This document shows positions 47,517 to 55,348 of a stretch of 64,000 nucleotides of DNA, in pieces. The DNA comes from Andreprevotia chitinilytica DSM 18519. Lineage in GTDB: Bacteria > Pseudomonadota > Gammaproteobacteria > Burkholderiales > Chitinibacteraceae. The DNA lies in contig NZ_JONM01000003.1 in the NCBI RefSeq assembly GCF_000711875.1, forward strand, positions 186,001 to 250,000, in the 5' to 3' direction. Position 1 is the first letter of the stretch. The number at the start of each line of letters is the position of its first letter. Under the pieces are notes generated by a model that saw only the letters and a program-made list of their open reading frames with translations, ran no database searches and was not told the DNA's origin. The position numbers were made by a program, and so were the translations under genes.

Positions 47517-47625
47517 ACCACTCACAAAACCCTGCTGGCTGCGTTGTACTCACTTGCCGTACGTTTTGTACTGGCTGCGTTTCGTACGTCTTGCCAGCAC
47601 CGCTTCGCTGGGTTTTGTGAGCGGT
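47517..47625. repeat. 109-bp hairpin repeat, family 2, copy B
   Basis: Outer arms CTCACAAAACCC and GGGTTTTGTGAG are perfectly complementary and extend to 16 bp with one mismatch. The core, from GCTGGCTGCGTT to CTTGCCAGC, matches copy A at 32338-32436. The element starts 2 bases after the stop codon of the upstream DUF393 gene on the minus strand and ends within the leader of the next gene. Confidence 0.85.
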
Positions 47626-47627
47626 CC

Positions 47628-48005
47628 TTAATCTTGATGTTGCGGGGTGCAGGTGCCGCTATCGCAGTTCGTCGCACGGCTGGCGCGGCGGCGGGCGAAA
47701 TGGGCATAGGCGCTATCCAGCAAACCACGCAGACCGGGCAATTCGGTGAGGGTGATCAGCGGGCCAAGGCCGAGGGTGCGGTAGATCGCCCGCATGGCAT
47801 CCAGGCCGAGATGCAGCTGGCCGTCATCGCCATACACGTGCAATTTCGCGTTGAGTTCAGCCAACGTTTTGCCGGTGGGTGCCGGGTCGAAACCGGTCGC
47901 GCTGATATCGACGAACATAACGTGTTGCTTGCGATTGAGCCGTTTCATGACGGCGATTTCGCGGTTGCAGATGGGGCAGGAACCATCGTGATAGACCGTG
48001 AGCAT
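47628..48005 (-). CDS. DCC-family thiol-disulphide oxidoreductase (DUF393), second copy
   Basis: The 125-residue protein opens with MLTVYHDGSCPICNREIAVM (CxxC), followed by LHVYGDDGQLHLGLDAMRAI. It is a paralogue of the product at 47085-47501, with roughly the same layout. It is the first gene of the cluster and has an AAGGGG ribosome binding site. A palindrome 23 bases upstream matches that in front of the GbsR-like regulator. Confidence 0.85.
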   Translation of the reverse strand: MLTVYHDGSCPICNREIAVMKRLNRKQHVMFVDISATGFDPAPTGKTLAELNAKLHVYGDDGQLHLGLDAMRAIYRTLGLGPLITLTELPGLRGLLDSAYAHFARRRASRATNCDSGTCTPQHQD

Positions 48006-48027
48006 ATTGTGTTCCCCTTGTTCGATA

Positions 48028-48045
48028 TTTCTGTAAATAGAGAAA
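48028..48045. promoter_or_regulatory. GbsR-like operator upstream of the DUF393 cluster
   Basis: TTTCTGTAAATAGAGAAA has a 7-4-7 palindromic layout with one mismatch. It matches the perfect palindrome before the regulator gene (TTTCTGT-N4-ACAGAAA), so the regulator probably binds both. Confidence 0.7.
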
Positions 48046-48057
48046 TTATTGAGTCTT

Positions 48058-48080
48058 GAAAAGCCCGCATTCAGCGGGCT
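48058..48080 (-). terminator. Terminator downstream of the GbsR-like gene
   Basis: AAGCCCGC and GCGGGCTT form a stem around ATTCA, with a short T-tract on the minus strand. Confidence 0.7.
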
Positions 48081-48112
48081 TCGCCACGGCATCGTTGATC
48101 AATTAATTCTGG

Positions 48113-48640
48113 TCAATCCTCGCCGCGTCCCAGCATCTTCTGCACCTTGGCGCCCAGTTTGAGGATTTTCATCAGCGTTTCCGGCGGCAGCCGCTCCATC
48201 TCGTTGATCCAGGCGGTGAGCGTTTCCATGAATTCGAGCACGTCCTGCATGCGCTTGAGGGCAGCCTTATCGCCAGCTTCGCCTTCCTCGGCGATGCATT
48301 CGCGCAAGATGGTCAGTGTCGGGTCGAATTCGCGCCGTTTGCGTTCATCGACGATGGTGCGGAACAGCGCCCAGACATCCTTGCTGGTATCGAAGTGATC
48401 GCGCCGGTCGCCCAGCACATGCACCACTTTGACGAGGCCCCAGCTCTGTAGCTCTTTCAAGCTGTTGCTGACGTTGGAGCGAGCGACGACCAGCGTCTCG
48501 GCGATGTCTTCGGCATTGAGCGGGGCATCGGCAATGAAGAGCAGCGCGTGGATTTGCGCCACCGTGCGGTTCACGCCCCAGCGGGTGCCCATTTCGCCCC
48601 AGTGGAGGATGAATTTCTGCTTGACCGCGGTGAGTTCCAT
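48113..48640 (-). CDS. GbsR/MarR family transcriptional regulator
   Basis: The 175-residue winged-helix protein follows the GbsR layout: GEMGTRWGVNRTVAQIHALL, then the recognition-helix region ARSNVSNSLKELQSWGLV, and the wing with GDRRDHF. GbsR proteins often respond to choline or glycine betaine; the ligand here is unknown. A perfect palindrome lies just upstream of its start, and a near copy lies before the neighbouring DUF393 cluster. Autoregulation and repression of that cluster are inferred. Confidence 0.88.
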   Translation of the reverse strand: MELTAVKQKFILHWGEMGTRWGVNRTVAQIHALLFIADAPLNAEDIAETLVVARSNVSNSLKELQSWGLVKVVHVLGDRRDHFDTSKDVWALFRTIVDERKRREFDPTLTILRECIAEEGEAGDKAALKRMQDVLEFMETLTAWINEMERLPPETLMKILKLGAKVQKMLGRGED

Positions 48641-48658
48641 TTTCGATTTTGTCTTTTG

Positions 48659-48676
48659 TTTCTGTTAAGACAGAAA
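48659..48676. promoter_or_regulatory. Perfect palindromic operator upstream of the GbsR-like gene
   Basis: TTTCTGTTAAGACAGAAA is a perfect 7-bp inverted repeat with a 4-base spacer, 18 bases before the regulator start. Confidence 0.75.
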
Positions 48677-48899
48677 TTAGAGAATGCAGCGAAAAAATGC
48701 AAGCAGAATTTCATTGCACGCTCATCGGGCACCGAGATCAGGTCTTTCATCGATGGCGAAATTTTAAATAGGAACAACGGTTTATCCCGGTCTAGAACTC
48801 ACATGCATTTGACATGAAGCCGTTACAAACCCCGGTATTGCGATGCCATTCACCGGGTGGCGGTTTTATCTTTTCGACTTGTTTTGAGGAGAAATCTGC

Positions 48900-49826
48900 A
48901 TGCGTATGTTCACCCGTTTCATGCTGTTGCTGGCGCTCATTGTCCCGATCTGGCCAGCTCAGGCCACAGACACTTACACCCAGACCCGTTATCCCATCGT
49001 GTTGGTCCACGGCATCTTTGGCTACAACCAATTGTTTGGCGTCGACTATTTCTACCGCGTACCGGAAGAACTGCGCCGCAGTGGTGCCCAGGTCTATGTG
49101 GCGCAGGTTTCCGCGACCAACAGCAACGAGGCGCGTGGCGAAGAGCTGCTGGTGCAGGTGCAGCAAATCCTGGCGCTGACGGGCGCGAAGAAGGTCAACC
49201 TGATCGGCCACAGCCAAGGCTCGCCGACCAGTCGCTACGTGGCGTCGGTACGACCTGATCTGGTGGCCTCGGTGACGAGTGTCGGCGGTGTGAACGCGGG
49301 CTCCAAATTGGCCGATGTCGTGCGCGGCGTAGCTCCTCCCGGCAGCGTTTCCGAGAGCGTTGCCAGCAAGGTGACCGATGCCTTGGTGGCATTGATCAAT
49401 CTAGGCTCGGGCGGCAGCGGCTTGCCACAAGACAACCTCGCCGCGCTCGATGCGCTGACGACGGTCGGCACGGCGGCGTTCAACGCCAAATACCCGGAAG
49501 GCATGCCAACGGCCACATGCGGCCAAGGGCCAGCCCAGGTCAACGGTGTGCGCTATTTCTCCTGGAGCGGGGCGCAGTCGTTCACCAACTTTTTTGACCC
49601 GAGTGATGCCCTGTTCGGCATCACCGCGTTGGCCTTCAATGGCGAACCCAATGATGGCGCGATCAGCAGCTGCGCCAGCCACCTTGGGATCGTGATCCGC
49701 GATAACTACCGGATGAACCATCTGGATGAAGTGAACCAGTTCCTGGGCCTGACCGACCCGTTTGAAGTCAACCCGGTGACGATGTACCGGCAGCATGCCA
49801 ACCGGTTGCAGCAGGCTGGCCTGTAA
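48900..49826 (+). CDS. lipA: Secreted triacylglycerol lipase, family I.1/I.2
   Basis: The 308-residue protein has a signal peptide (about residues 1-22), the oxyanion region VLVHGIFGYN and the nucleophile elbow GHSQG at 103-107 with Ser105. The catalytic Asp and His are in GEPNDG and NHLDEVNQ, the layout of Pseudomonas/Burkholderia lipases. Two cysteines (in TATCGQG and ISSCASH) can form the family disulphide. A GAGGAG ribosome binding site precedes the start. The foldase gene follows directly (ATGA-type overlap), and such lipases leave the cell by type II secretion. Confidence 0.95.
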   Translation: MRMFTRFMLLLALIVPIWPAQATDTYTQTRYPIVLVHGIFGYNQLFGVDYFYRVPEELRRSGAQVYVAQVSATNSNEARGEELLVQVQQILALTGAKKVNLIGHSQGSPTSRYVASVRPDLVASVTSVGGVNAGSKLADVVRGVAPPGSVSESVASKVTDALVALINLGSGGSGLPQDNLAALDALTTVGTAAFNAKYPEGMPTATCGQGPAQVNGVRYFSWSGAQSFTNFFDPSDALFGITALAFNGEPNDGAISSCASHLGIVIRDNYRMNHLDEVNQFLGLTDPFEVNPVTMYRQHANRLQQAGL

Positions 49827-50788
49827 TGAAAAGCCGCGTGCTTGCCCTGGCGCCGGCCGCGCTGCTGGCGGGCCTTGCGGTCTGGTGGTCCGCTGGCGGC
49901 GACAAGCCGCCAGCGACTGTCCGGGCGGTTATCCCTGAAACCGCGACCGCGCCGCGCTATGTGGAGCCGGCGATGGATGGTCAACTGGCGCTGGATGGCT
50001 ACCAGCAATTGATCGTCAACGCCGGGCTCAAGGCGCGTTTCGATGCGCTGCTCGCCCTCAAGACGCCACCTGATCTGGCATGGCTGACCGAGCAACTAGA
50101 GCATGAGCTCACCGCCGCTCATTTGCCGGCAGGGGCGCGGCAACGGGCGCTGGCGCTGTTTGCCAGTTATCTCGCGTATACGAAGGAGCTGGCTGCCTTG
50201 CCGGCCAGCGGCAGCAGTGCCAAACCTGACCTGACCCAGTTGCGCGACCGCTTCAATGCCCGCGAGGCATTGCGCCAGCGCTTCTTCAACGCCAGCGACC
50301 GCGATGGTTTGTTTGGTGACGAGGTGCGGGATGATCAGCAGGCTTTGGCGCGGCTGGAAATCATCGGTGATCAAAGCCTAAGTCTTGCTGAGCGCCAGCA
50401 GCGATTGGCCAAGATGGAAGCCGCCTTGCCACCCGAAGTCCGCGCTGAACGTGCCGCATCGTTGGCCCATATCACCATGGCCGAAAAAAGCGCCGCGCTT
50501 CGCGCCCAAGGCGGCAGTGAGGATGATGTCTACCGGCAACGCGCCAGCGATTACGGCACGGCAGCAGCCGACCGCTTAGCCGCGCTGGATCGGCAGACGG
50601 ATGATTGGCAGCGTCGTTTATCGGCATATAGCGGTGAAGTCAGTCGCATCAATGGGGATGGCAGCTTGTCTGCGGATGATCGTCAGGCTGCGATCAAGGC
50701 GCTGCAGGATAAGCAGTTCAATGCACAGGAGCAGCGGCGATTGGCGGGGGCGTTGGAGTTGATGCGGATCAAGGCTGCGGCGAAGTGA
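49826..50788 (+). CDS. lifO: Lipase-specific foldase (Lif)
   Basis: The 320-residue protein has an N-terminal membrane anchor (LALAPAALLAGLAVWW) and an all-helical body that is rich in Ala, Gln and Arg. The family's RxxFxD-type motif appears as RQRFFNASDRDGLFGDE near residue 152. Foldases hold the lipase in the periplasm while it folds. The start overlaps the lipase stop by one base, and pairing with lipA fixes the identity. The sequence is divergent, as usual for this family. Confidence 0.9.
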   Translation: MKSRVLALAPAALLAGLAVWWSAGGDKPPATVRAVIPETATAPRYVEPAMDGQLALDGYQQLIVNAGLKARFDALLALKTPPDLAWLTEQLEHELTAAHLPAGARQRALALFASYLAYTKELAALPASGSSAKPDLTQLRDRFNAREALRQRFFNASDRDGLFGDEVRDDQQALARLEIIGDQSLSLAERQQRLAKMEAALPPEVRAERAASLAHITMAEKSAALRAQGGSEDDVYRQRASDYGTAAADRLAALDRQTDDWQRRLSAYSGEVSRINGDGSLSADDRQAAIKALQDKQFNAQEQRRLAGALELMRIKAAAK

Positions 50789-50810
50789 GGCTATGCTGTT
50801 GGCAAATCAA

Positions 50811-51290
50811 ATGATCCGTTCCCTCTCCCGCTTGCGGGAGAGGGCTAGGGTGAGGGTGCATGAAAAGGAAGCTGCACGTGGCACAGCCCTCACCCCCGGC
50901 CCCTCTCCCATAAATGGGAGAGGGGAGAAAAGCCCACCGCCGCAGATAGCACCCGGCTACATTGTCGGCGCATCAATGATCCATTCCCTCTCCCGCTTGC
51001 GGGAGAGGGTTAGGGAGAGGGTGCATGAAAAGGAAGTTGCACGTGGCGCAGCCCTCACCCCCGGCCCCTCTCCCATAAATGGGAGAGGGGAGAAAAGCCC
51101 ACCGCTGCAGATAGCACCCGGCTACATTGTTGGCGCATCAATGATCCATTCCCTCTCTCGCTTGCGGGAGAGGGTTAGGGAGAGGGGGCATGAAAAGGAA
51201 GTTGCACGTGGCGCAGCCCCCGGCCCCTCTCCCACTTTCCCAGAACAAGGCTACAAGCCTTGCACGGGATGTGAGAGGGGAGAAAAGCCC
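50811..51290. repeat. 165-bp tandem repeat array, nearly three units
   Basis: Units begin at 50811, 50976 and 51141, each starting ATGATCC and continuing into CCCTCTCCCGC and its hairpin partner GCGGGAGAGGG. Units 1 and 2 agree at nearly all positions; unit 3 loses its match near 51215. Each unit holds two hairpins of the widespread CCCTCTCCC type. The frame that reads through the array is not a gene. The array fills most of the 635-base gap between the foldase and the Sel1 gene. Confidence 0.9.
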
Positions 51291-51296
51291 ACACCC

Positions 51297-51404
51297 GTAG
51301 CCCGGACGGCTTTGCCGGCCGGGAAGCGATGCTTGAAAGAACTACTTCGATTGGGATTTCTCGCTCATTTCACCAACCCCGGCCGGCGAAGCCGTCCGGG
51401 CTAC
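51297..51404. repeat. Inverted pair of GTAGCCCGGAC repeats
   Basis: A 27-bp sequence starting GTAGCCCGGACGGC at 51297-51323 recurs as an exact inverse at 51378-51404. A related single copy lies at 43512. The pair can form a cruciform and may terminate transcription. Confidence 0.75.
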
Positions 51405-51423
51405 ATCTGTGCGAACCATCCAC

Positions 51424-52185
51424 TCAAAACAACTTGATAAACCCCGTGTGATTTTCTTTGCAGGTGGCGATATGGCCGGCCATATTGCGCAGTCCTTGCG
51501 CCCGTACCGTATCTACTTCCAAACCCATCTCGCCATTGTCCAATGCCATCGCCAGCTCTTGCAGCGCGGGCGCGTATTGCCAGTTAGCGGCGGCCTGGTA
51601 GTAGTGCAGGGCGCGTTGTTCGTCCTTGGGCTTGCCGTTGTCGCCGTAGCGATACCAGTTGCCGAGAGTGAACAGCGCCACACGCTCGTGCTTGTCGGCG
51701 GCGGTTTCGACCAGCTGCCGGCCGCGTGCCACATCCTTGGGGCCGCCTTCACCGTTGATCAGCATCTGGCCGAGCCGGAATTGCGCCTGCGGCATGGCGG
51801 GCAGCGCCGCGAACCAGTGCCGGGCCTGGGCCAGATCCTGTGTGCGGCCTTCGCCTTTGAGGTAGGTCATGCCCAGCTCAAAGCGGGCTTGTTCGTCGCC
51901 GGCTTGGGCGGCTTGTTCGTACCAGTCTGCGGCTTGTTGCATGCCGGTTGAATCGCCGCCGGCCTTGGCATGCTCGGCCATTATGCGGGCGGCCAACGGG
52001 TGGCCGTAGCGGGCGAGGTGTTCCAGTTCGCTGCTATTGGCGGGGTTGGCGCGCAGGCTGAGCTGCATCACCTGAAAATCGGGGACGGCCAGTGCTTGCT
52101 TGCGTTGTTGCTGCTGCCAGGCTGCCGTGCCGGAAAACAGCAGGGCCAGGAGCAGGCCGCTGCCGATGATCCATTTCATTTGCAT
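51424..52185 (-). CDS. Sel1-repeat protein with an N-terminal anchor
   Basis: The 253-residue protein has a signal or anchor segment (IIGSGLLLALLFSGTAAW) and then five or so Sel1-like repeats, seen as AADWYEQAAQAGDEQARFELG, ARHWFAALPAM and ALHYYQAAANWQYAPALQELA. Sel1 repeats are protein-binding solenoids in the periplasm or envelope. No partner is obvious; the upstream gene on the same strand is the CpdB-like enzyme, separated by a terminator. Confidence 0.85.
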   Translation of the reverse strand: MQMKWIIGSGLLLALLFSGTAAWQQQQRKQALAVPDFQVMQLSLRANPANSSELEHLARYGHPLAARIMAEHAKAGGDSTGMQQAADWYEQAAQAGDEQARFELGMTYLKGEGRTQDLAQARHWFAALPAMPQAQFRLGQMLINGEGGPKDVARGRQLVETAADKHERVALFTLGNWYRYGDNGKPKDEQRALHYYQAAANWQYAPALQELAMALDNGEMGLEVDTVRAQGLRNMAGHIATCKENHTGFIKLF

Positions 52186-52204
52186 AATCGATCCCTACAA
52201 AATG

Positions 52205-52236
52205 CCAAAAGGAGCAACCGTGTGCACGGTTGCTCC
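52205..52236 (-). terminator. Terminator after the CpdB-like gene
   Basis: GGAGCAACCGTG and CACGGTTGCTCC form a perfect 12-bp stem around two bases, followed by CCTTTTGG on the minus strand. Confidence 0.8.
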
Positions 52237-52252
52237 CCTCAGCGGCTGCTGA

Positions 52253-55054
52253 TTACATGCCCAGATCGATGCGGAAGATCTCGGCGGTGCCGTCAGCCTT
52301 GGGGGCAAACTGGAACACGTTGTTGATCTTGTCCTGACGGGCCACTGCAACGGCTGCAGCATCCAGCGAGGATTCGAACAGCACGTTGCCGGCCGTCTTC
52401 ACCTTGCTGAAGCGCCAGTTCTGCACCGCGCCCTGGTTGGCCAGGGTCAGCGTTTTCTGCGCCTTGATGTAGTTCACGATGATGTCGCGGTTGGCATCGC
52501 CGCCGCTGATGATGGTCTTGCTGCCGTCCAGCCCGGCAAAGCCGCCGCCACCGCTGGCGCGGTAGTTGTTGGTCGCGACGATCACTTGCTGCGTCGGCGA
52601 AACCGGCTGGCCGTTGATGGCGAGATTGACGATGCGGCTACCCTGCGGCTTGGTCACGTCGATCTCATACGTCACGCCATCGATCTGGTCGAAGTTGTAC
52701 GACGGGAAGGTGCTGTTGATCAGGTACTGATCCGTCGTCTTGGTCGGGTCGATCTGATTGAACTGCGCAGCCGCCTGTTCCAGCCACAGCTTGAGCGCCG
52801 CGCCGTCGATCTTCACCGCCTCCAGCGTGTTGGGGTAGAGGTAGAGATCGGCCACGTTCTTGATCGCCACATCACCCGGCAGGATGTCGGTAAAGCCGGT
52901 GCCACGGAAATTCACCTTGAACGGCGCAGCAGCCGACAAGACCGGCAGATTGGCGTATTGCGGCAGGTTGGCCTTGATATAGGTGGTCACGTAATCGGTC
53001 TGCGCCAGATTGATCAGGTGCATCGCCGAGGTCGGGCCGACCTGGCTGAAGAACGAGCTGATGCGGTATTCGGTCTTGCCCACGCCGCCGGTCACGTACT
53101 TGATCGTGCCTTGGTGTTCCTTATCCACCAGCTTGCCGATTTCCGGCTTGGCAGCGACCGCGACGGTTTGCGTGCCGACCTTGTTGTTGATGTATTGCAG
53201 CACGCCTTGTGAATCGGCCACTTTCCAGGCCTTGCCGTCGTAGGCGAGGTTGAGCTTGAGCACGCCCAGCGCCTTGCCCCAGAAACCGGCCATCACGGTC
53301 GGCACGCCGTTGACGAGGCCCTTCTTGTTATCGACGTTCTTGATGCCGGCGTAATTCACGCCATCCGGGAAGTAGCTGTGCGAGTGGCCGGAGACGATGG
53401 CATCCACGCCCGGCACTTGCGAGATGTAATACACCGCGTTTTCCATATCCGGCGTGTAGGGCGCATCCGAAATGCCGCCGTGCGACAGCGCGACCACGAT
53501 GTCGGCACCGGCCTTGCGGATTTCCGGCACGTATTTTTCAGCCGCTTCCTTCACGCCGATGGCGAAGACCTTGCCATCCAGATTGCGTTTGTCCCAGTTC
53601 ATGATCGGCGGCGGGGTAAAGCCGATCACGCCGACTTTCAGCGGCACGCGCTTGCCGTCGGTGGTGGTGAAGGTGCGGTTGAGGATGACATACGGCGCGA
53701 ACAGCGGGCGTTTGTCGGCAGCGTTGAACACGTTGGCGAGCACCAGCGGGAATTTCGGGCCTTCGCAGCCTTTGCCAGCTTCGGTGCCCGGCACGCGCAT
53801 GCTGGCCCCGGTGACTTGGGCCAGGAAGGGCAGACCGTAGTTGAATTCATGGTTGCCGACGTTGCCCACGTCGTAGTGCATGAAGTTCATCGCCTTGTGG
53901 ATCGCCAGCGGCGTGTTGCAGCTCACCGGGTTGACCAGTGCCTGGTAATCCGAGAGCGAGGTGCCTTGAATGGTGTCGCCATCGTCGACCAGCAAGCTGT
54001 TCGGGTTGTCCTGACGGGCCTTGTCGATCAAGGTGGCGGTGCGCTCGAACCCCAGCGTGGTGTCGTCGACCGTCTTGTAATAGTCGTAGCTCTTCACGTT
54101 GGTGTGTAGATCGGTGGTTTGCAGGATGGCCAGATTGATCTGGCTGCCGGCCACGGCCGATGCCACGTTGGCGGGCGGTTTCGGGGCGGCGGTGTGCTGG
54201 TTCACCGTGCTGGCAAGCTTGTCGGTGCCGAGTTGCTGTACGGCCTGGCTCAGCTTGTCTTGCAGTTTTTCGTTGAAATTGGCGGCTTGGTACAAGGCCC
54301 CGTTGAGGTTGCTGTTGGCCAGCGTGCCGGTGGCAAAGTCGCTGGACAGCTGCTTGGCCAGCAGCAGCGCCGGGCGTTGGCCCTTGAGCGCAGCTTTCAC
54401 GTCGTCGGCGGATGAAGCATCCGGCGTGTTGGCTTCCACGCCATCTGCGGCCAGCTTGGCGAGCGCGGTGAGCTTCAGGGCATAGCGGCCACCTTCGTCG
54501 TCATCCAGCGTGCCGGCAGCGGTTTGGCTGCCGACGATCTGCGGCGCGGAAACAATGCTTTTCAGTTCCGGCGCGAACTGGGCGCGGACTTCTTCGTTGG
54601 CCTGGTTGACGTCGGCTGCACCTGCGGTTGCCAGCTTGCCGCCCTTGAGTGTGAGCAAGCGGTTGTAGGCAACTTCAGTCAGCGTGGTGACGCCAATCGA
54701 GGCGGACAACGTGTTGACCACGGCATGCAGTGACTCGCCGGCCGGCAGGTCGACGTCGGTATTGAGGCCCTCATCGAAATACTTCGCGCCCGCCTTGCCA
54801 TCGACTTCAACCAGGAACGGGCCTTGCAGCGTCTGCAGGCCGTTCTTCAACTCAAAGCTGACCACGCCCTGCGCGTTGGTGGCACCAGTGGCAAGCACCT
54901 TGCCGTCCAGGCTCTTGAGCACCACATCGGCACCGGTGATCAGGCCCAGCGAAGGTTGAACCGTTGAAGAACTGGTGCTGTCCGTCGAATTGCAGGCCAC
55001 CAGCGTGAGTGCCAGGGCGCCGCACGCAGCACCCGCCAGAGAAATCAAACGCAT
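52253..55054 (-). CDS. cpdB: Large CpdB-type 2',3'-cyclic-nucleotide phosphodiesterase/3'-nucleotidase lipoprotein
   Basis: The 933-residue protein is a predicted outer-surface or periplasmic lipoprotein (lipobox LTLVAC near residue 21). The metallophosphatase domain (about 305-660) shows TTDLHTN, DDGDTIQG, GNHEFNYG and GHSHSYFP; the 5'-nucleotidase C-terminal domain (about 690-930) has YLYPNTLEAV and NNYRASGGGGF. The start at 55054 has GGGAG 7 bases upstream; the ATG at 55060 would leave almost no spacing. It carries about 280 extra N-terminal residues compared with E. coli CpdB (about 647 in all), including a carboxypeptidase-regulatory-like segment. Confidence 0.9.
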   Translation of the reverse strand: MRLISLAGAACGALALTLVACNSTDSTSSSTVQPSLGLITGADVVLKSLDGKVLATGATNAQGVVSFELKNGLQTLQGPFLVEVDGKAGAKYFDEGLNTDVDLPAGESLHAVVNTLSASIGVTTLTEVAYNRLLTLKGGKLATAGAADVNQANEEVRAQFAPELKSIVSAPQIVGSQTAAGTLDDDEGGRYALKLTALAKLAADGVEANTPDASSADDVKAALKGQRPALLLAKQLSSDFATGTLANSNLNGALYQAANFNEKLQDKLSQAVQQLGTDKLASTVNQHTAAPKPPANVASAVAGSQINLAILQTTDLHTNVKSYDYYKTVDDTTLGFERTATLIDKARQDNPNSLLVDDGDTIQGTSLSDYQALVNPVSCNTPLAIHKAMNFMHYDVGNVGNHEFNYGLPFLAQVTGASMRVPGTEAGKGCEGPKFPLVLANVFNAADKRPLFAPYVILNRTFTTTDGKRVPLKVGVIGFTPPPIMNWDKRNLDGKVFAIGVKEAAEKYVPEIRKAGADIVVALSHGGISDAPYTPDMENAVYYISQVPGVDAIVSGHSHSYFPDGVNYAGIKNVDNKKGLVNGVPTVMAGFWGKALGVLKLNLAYDGKAWKVADSQGVLQYINNKVGTQTVAVAAKPEIGKLVDKEHQGTIKYVTGGVGKTEYRISSFFSQVGPTSAMHLINLAQTDYVTTYIKANLPQYANLPVLSAAAPFKVNFRGTGFTDILPGDVAIKNVADLYLYPNTLEAVKIDGAALKLWLEQAAAQFNQIDPTKTTDQYLINSTFPSYNFDQIDGVTYEIDVTKPQGSRIVNLAINGQPVSPTQQVIVATNNYRASGGGGFAGLDGSKTIISGGDANRDIIVNYIKAQKTLTLANQGAVQNWRFSKVKTAGNVLFESSLDAAAVAVARQDKINNVFQFAPKADGTAEIFRIDLGM

Positions 55055-55200
55055 GTTCATCTCCCAACCCGAAGCGGGCTTGTTTTGACTGTGAAAGTCG
55101 GGAGACTACGGGTGTTTATTTACGATTAAATTACATTTATAACTAATAAATCTTCGTTGTATGAAATAAATATGTAATTAAATATTGAATGCAAGCATAT

Positions 55201-55226
55201 AAAAAGCGGAGGGCATCCTCCGCTTT
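55201..55226 (-). terminator. Terminator downstream of the binding-protein gene
   Basis: AAAGCGGAGG and CCTCCGCTTT pair around GCAT, with a TTTTTAT tail on the minus strand. Confidence 0.7.
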
Positions 55227-55246
55227 ACATGTGTGCACTGGAGCAC

Positions 55247-55348
55247 TCATAGGGTGGGTTGAGCCGTATAGGCCGGGTCGTTTGACCCGTGCGGGGCAAT
55301 GCGCGATTGCACACTGAATTTGCGGGTTACGCCTTGGGCTAACCCGTG
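55247..55348. repeat. Repeat-like GGGTGGGTT / GGGTTACGC stretch
   Basis: The stretch AGGGTGGGTTGAGC...GCGGGTTACGC...GGGCTAACCCG has the layout of a dispersed intergenic repeat in Gram-negative bacteria. Only one copy is in the window, so this is tentative. The rest of the gap to 55054 is an AT-rich tract that probably carries the promoter of the CpdB-like gene. Confidence 0.35.

Noticed and set aside
50793-51437. An open frame across the tandem repeats, or a possible CRISPR
   Set aside because: The translation is only the repeat unit read through. The 165-bp units abut without unique spacers, so it is not a CRISPR array.
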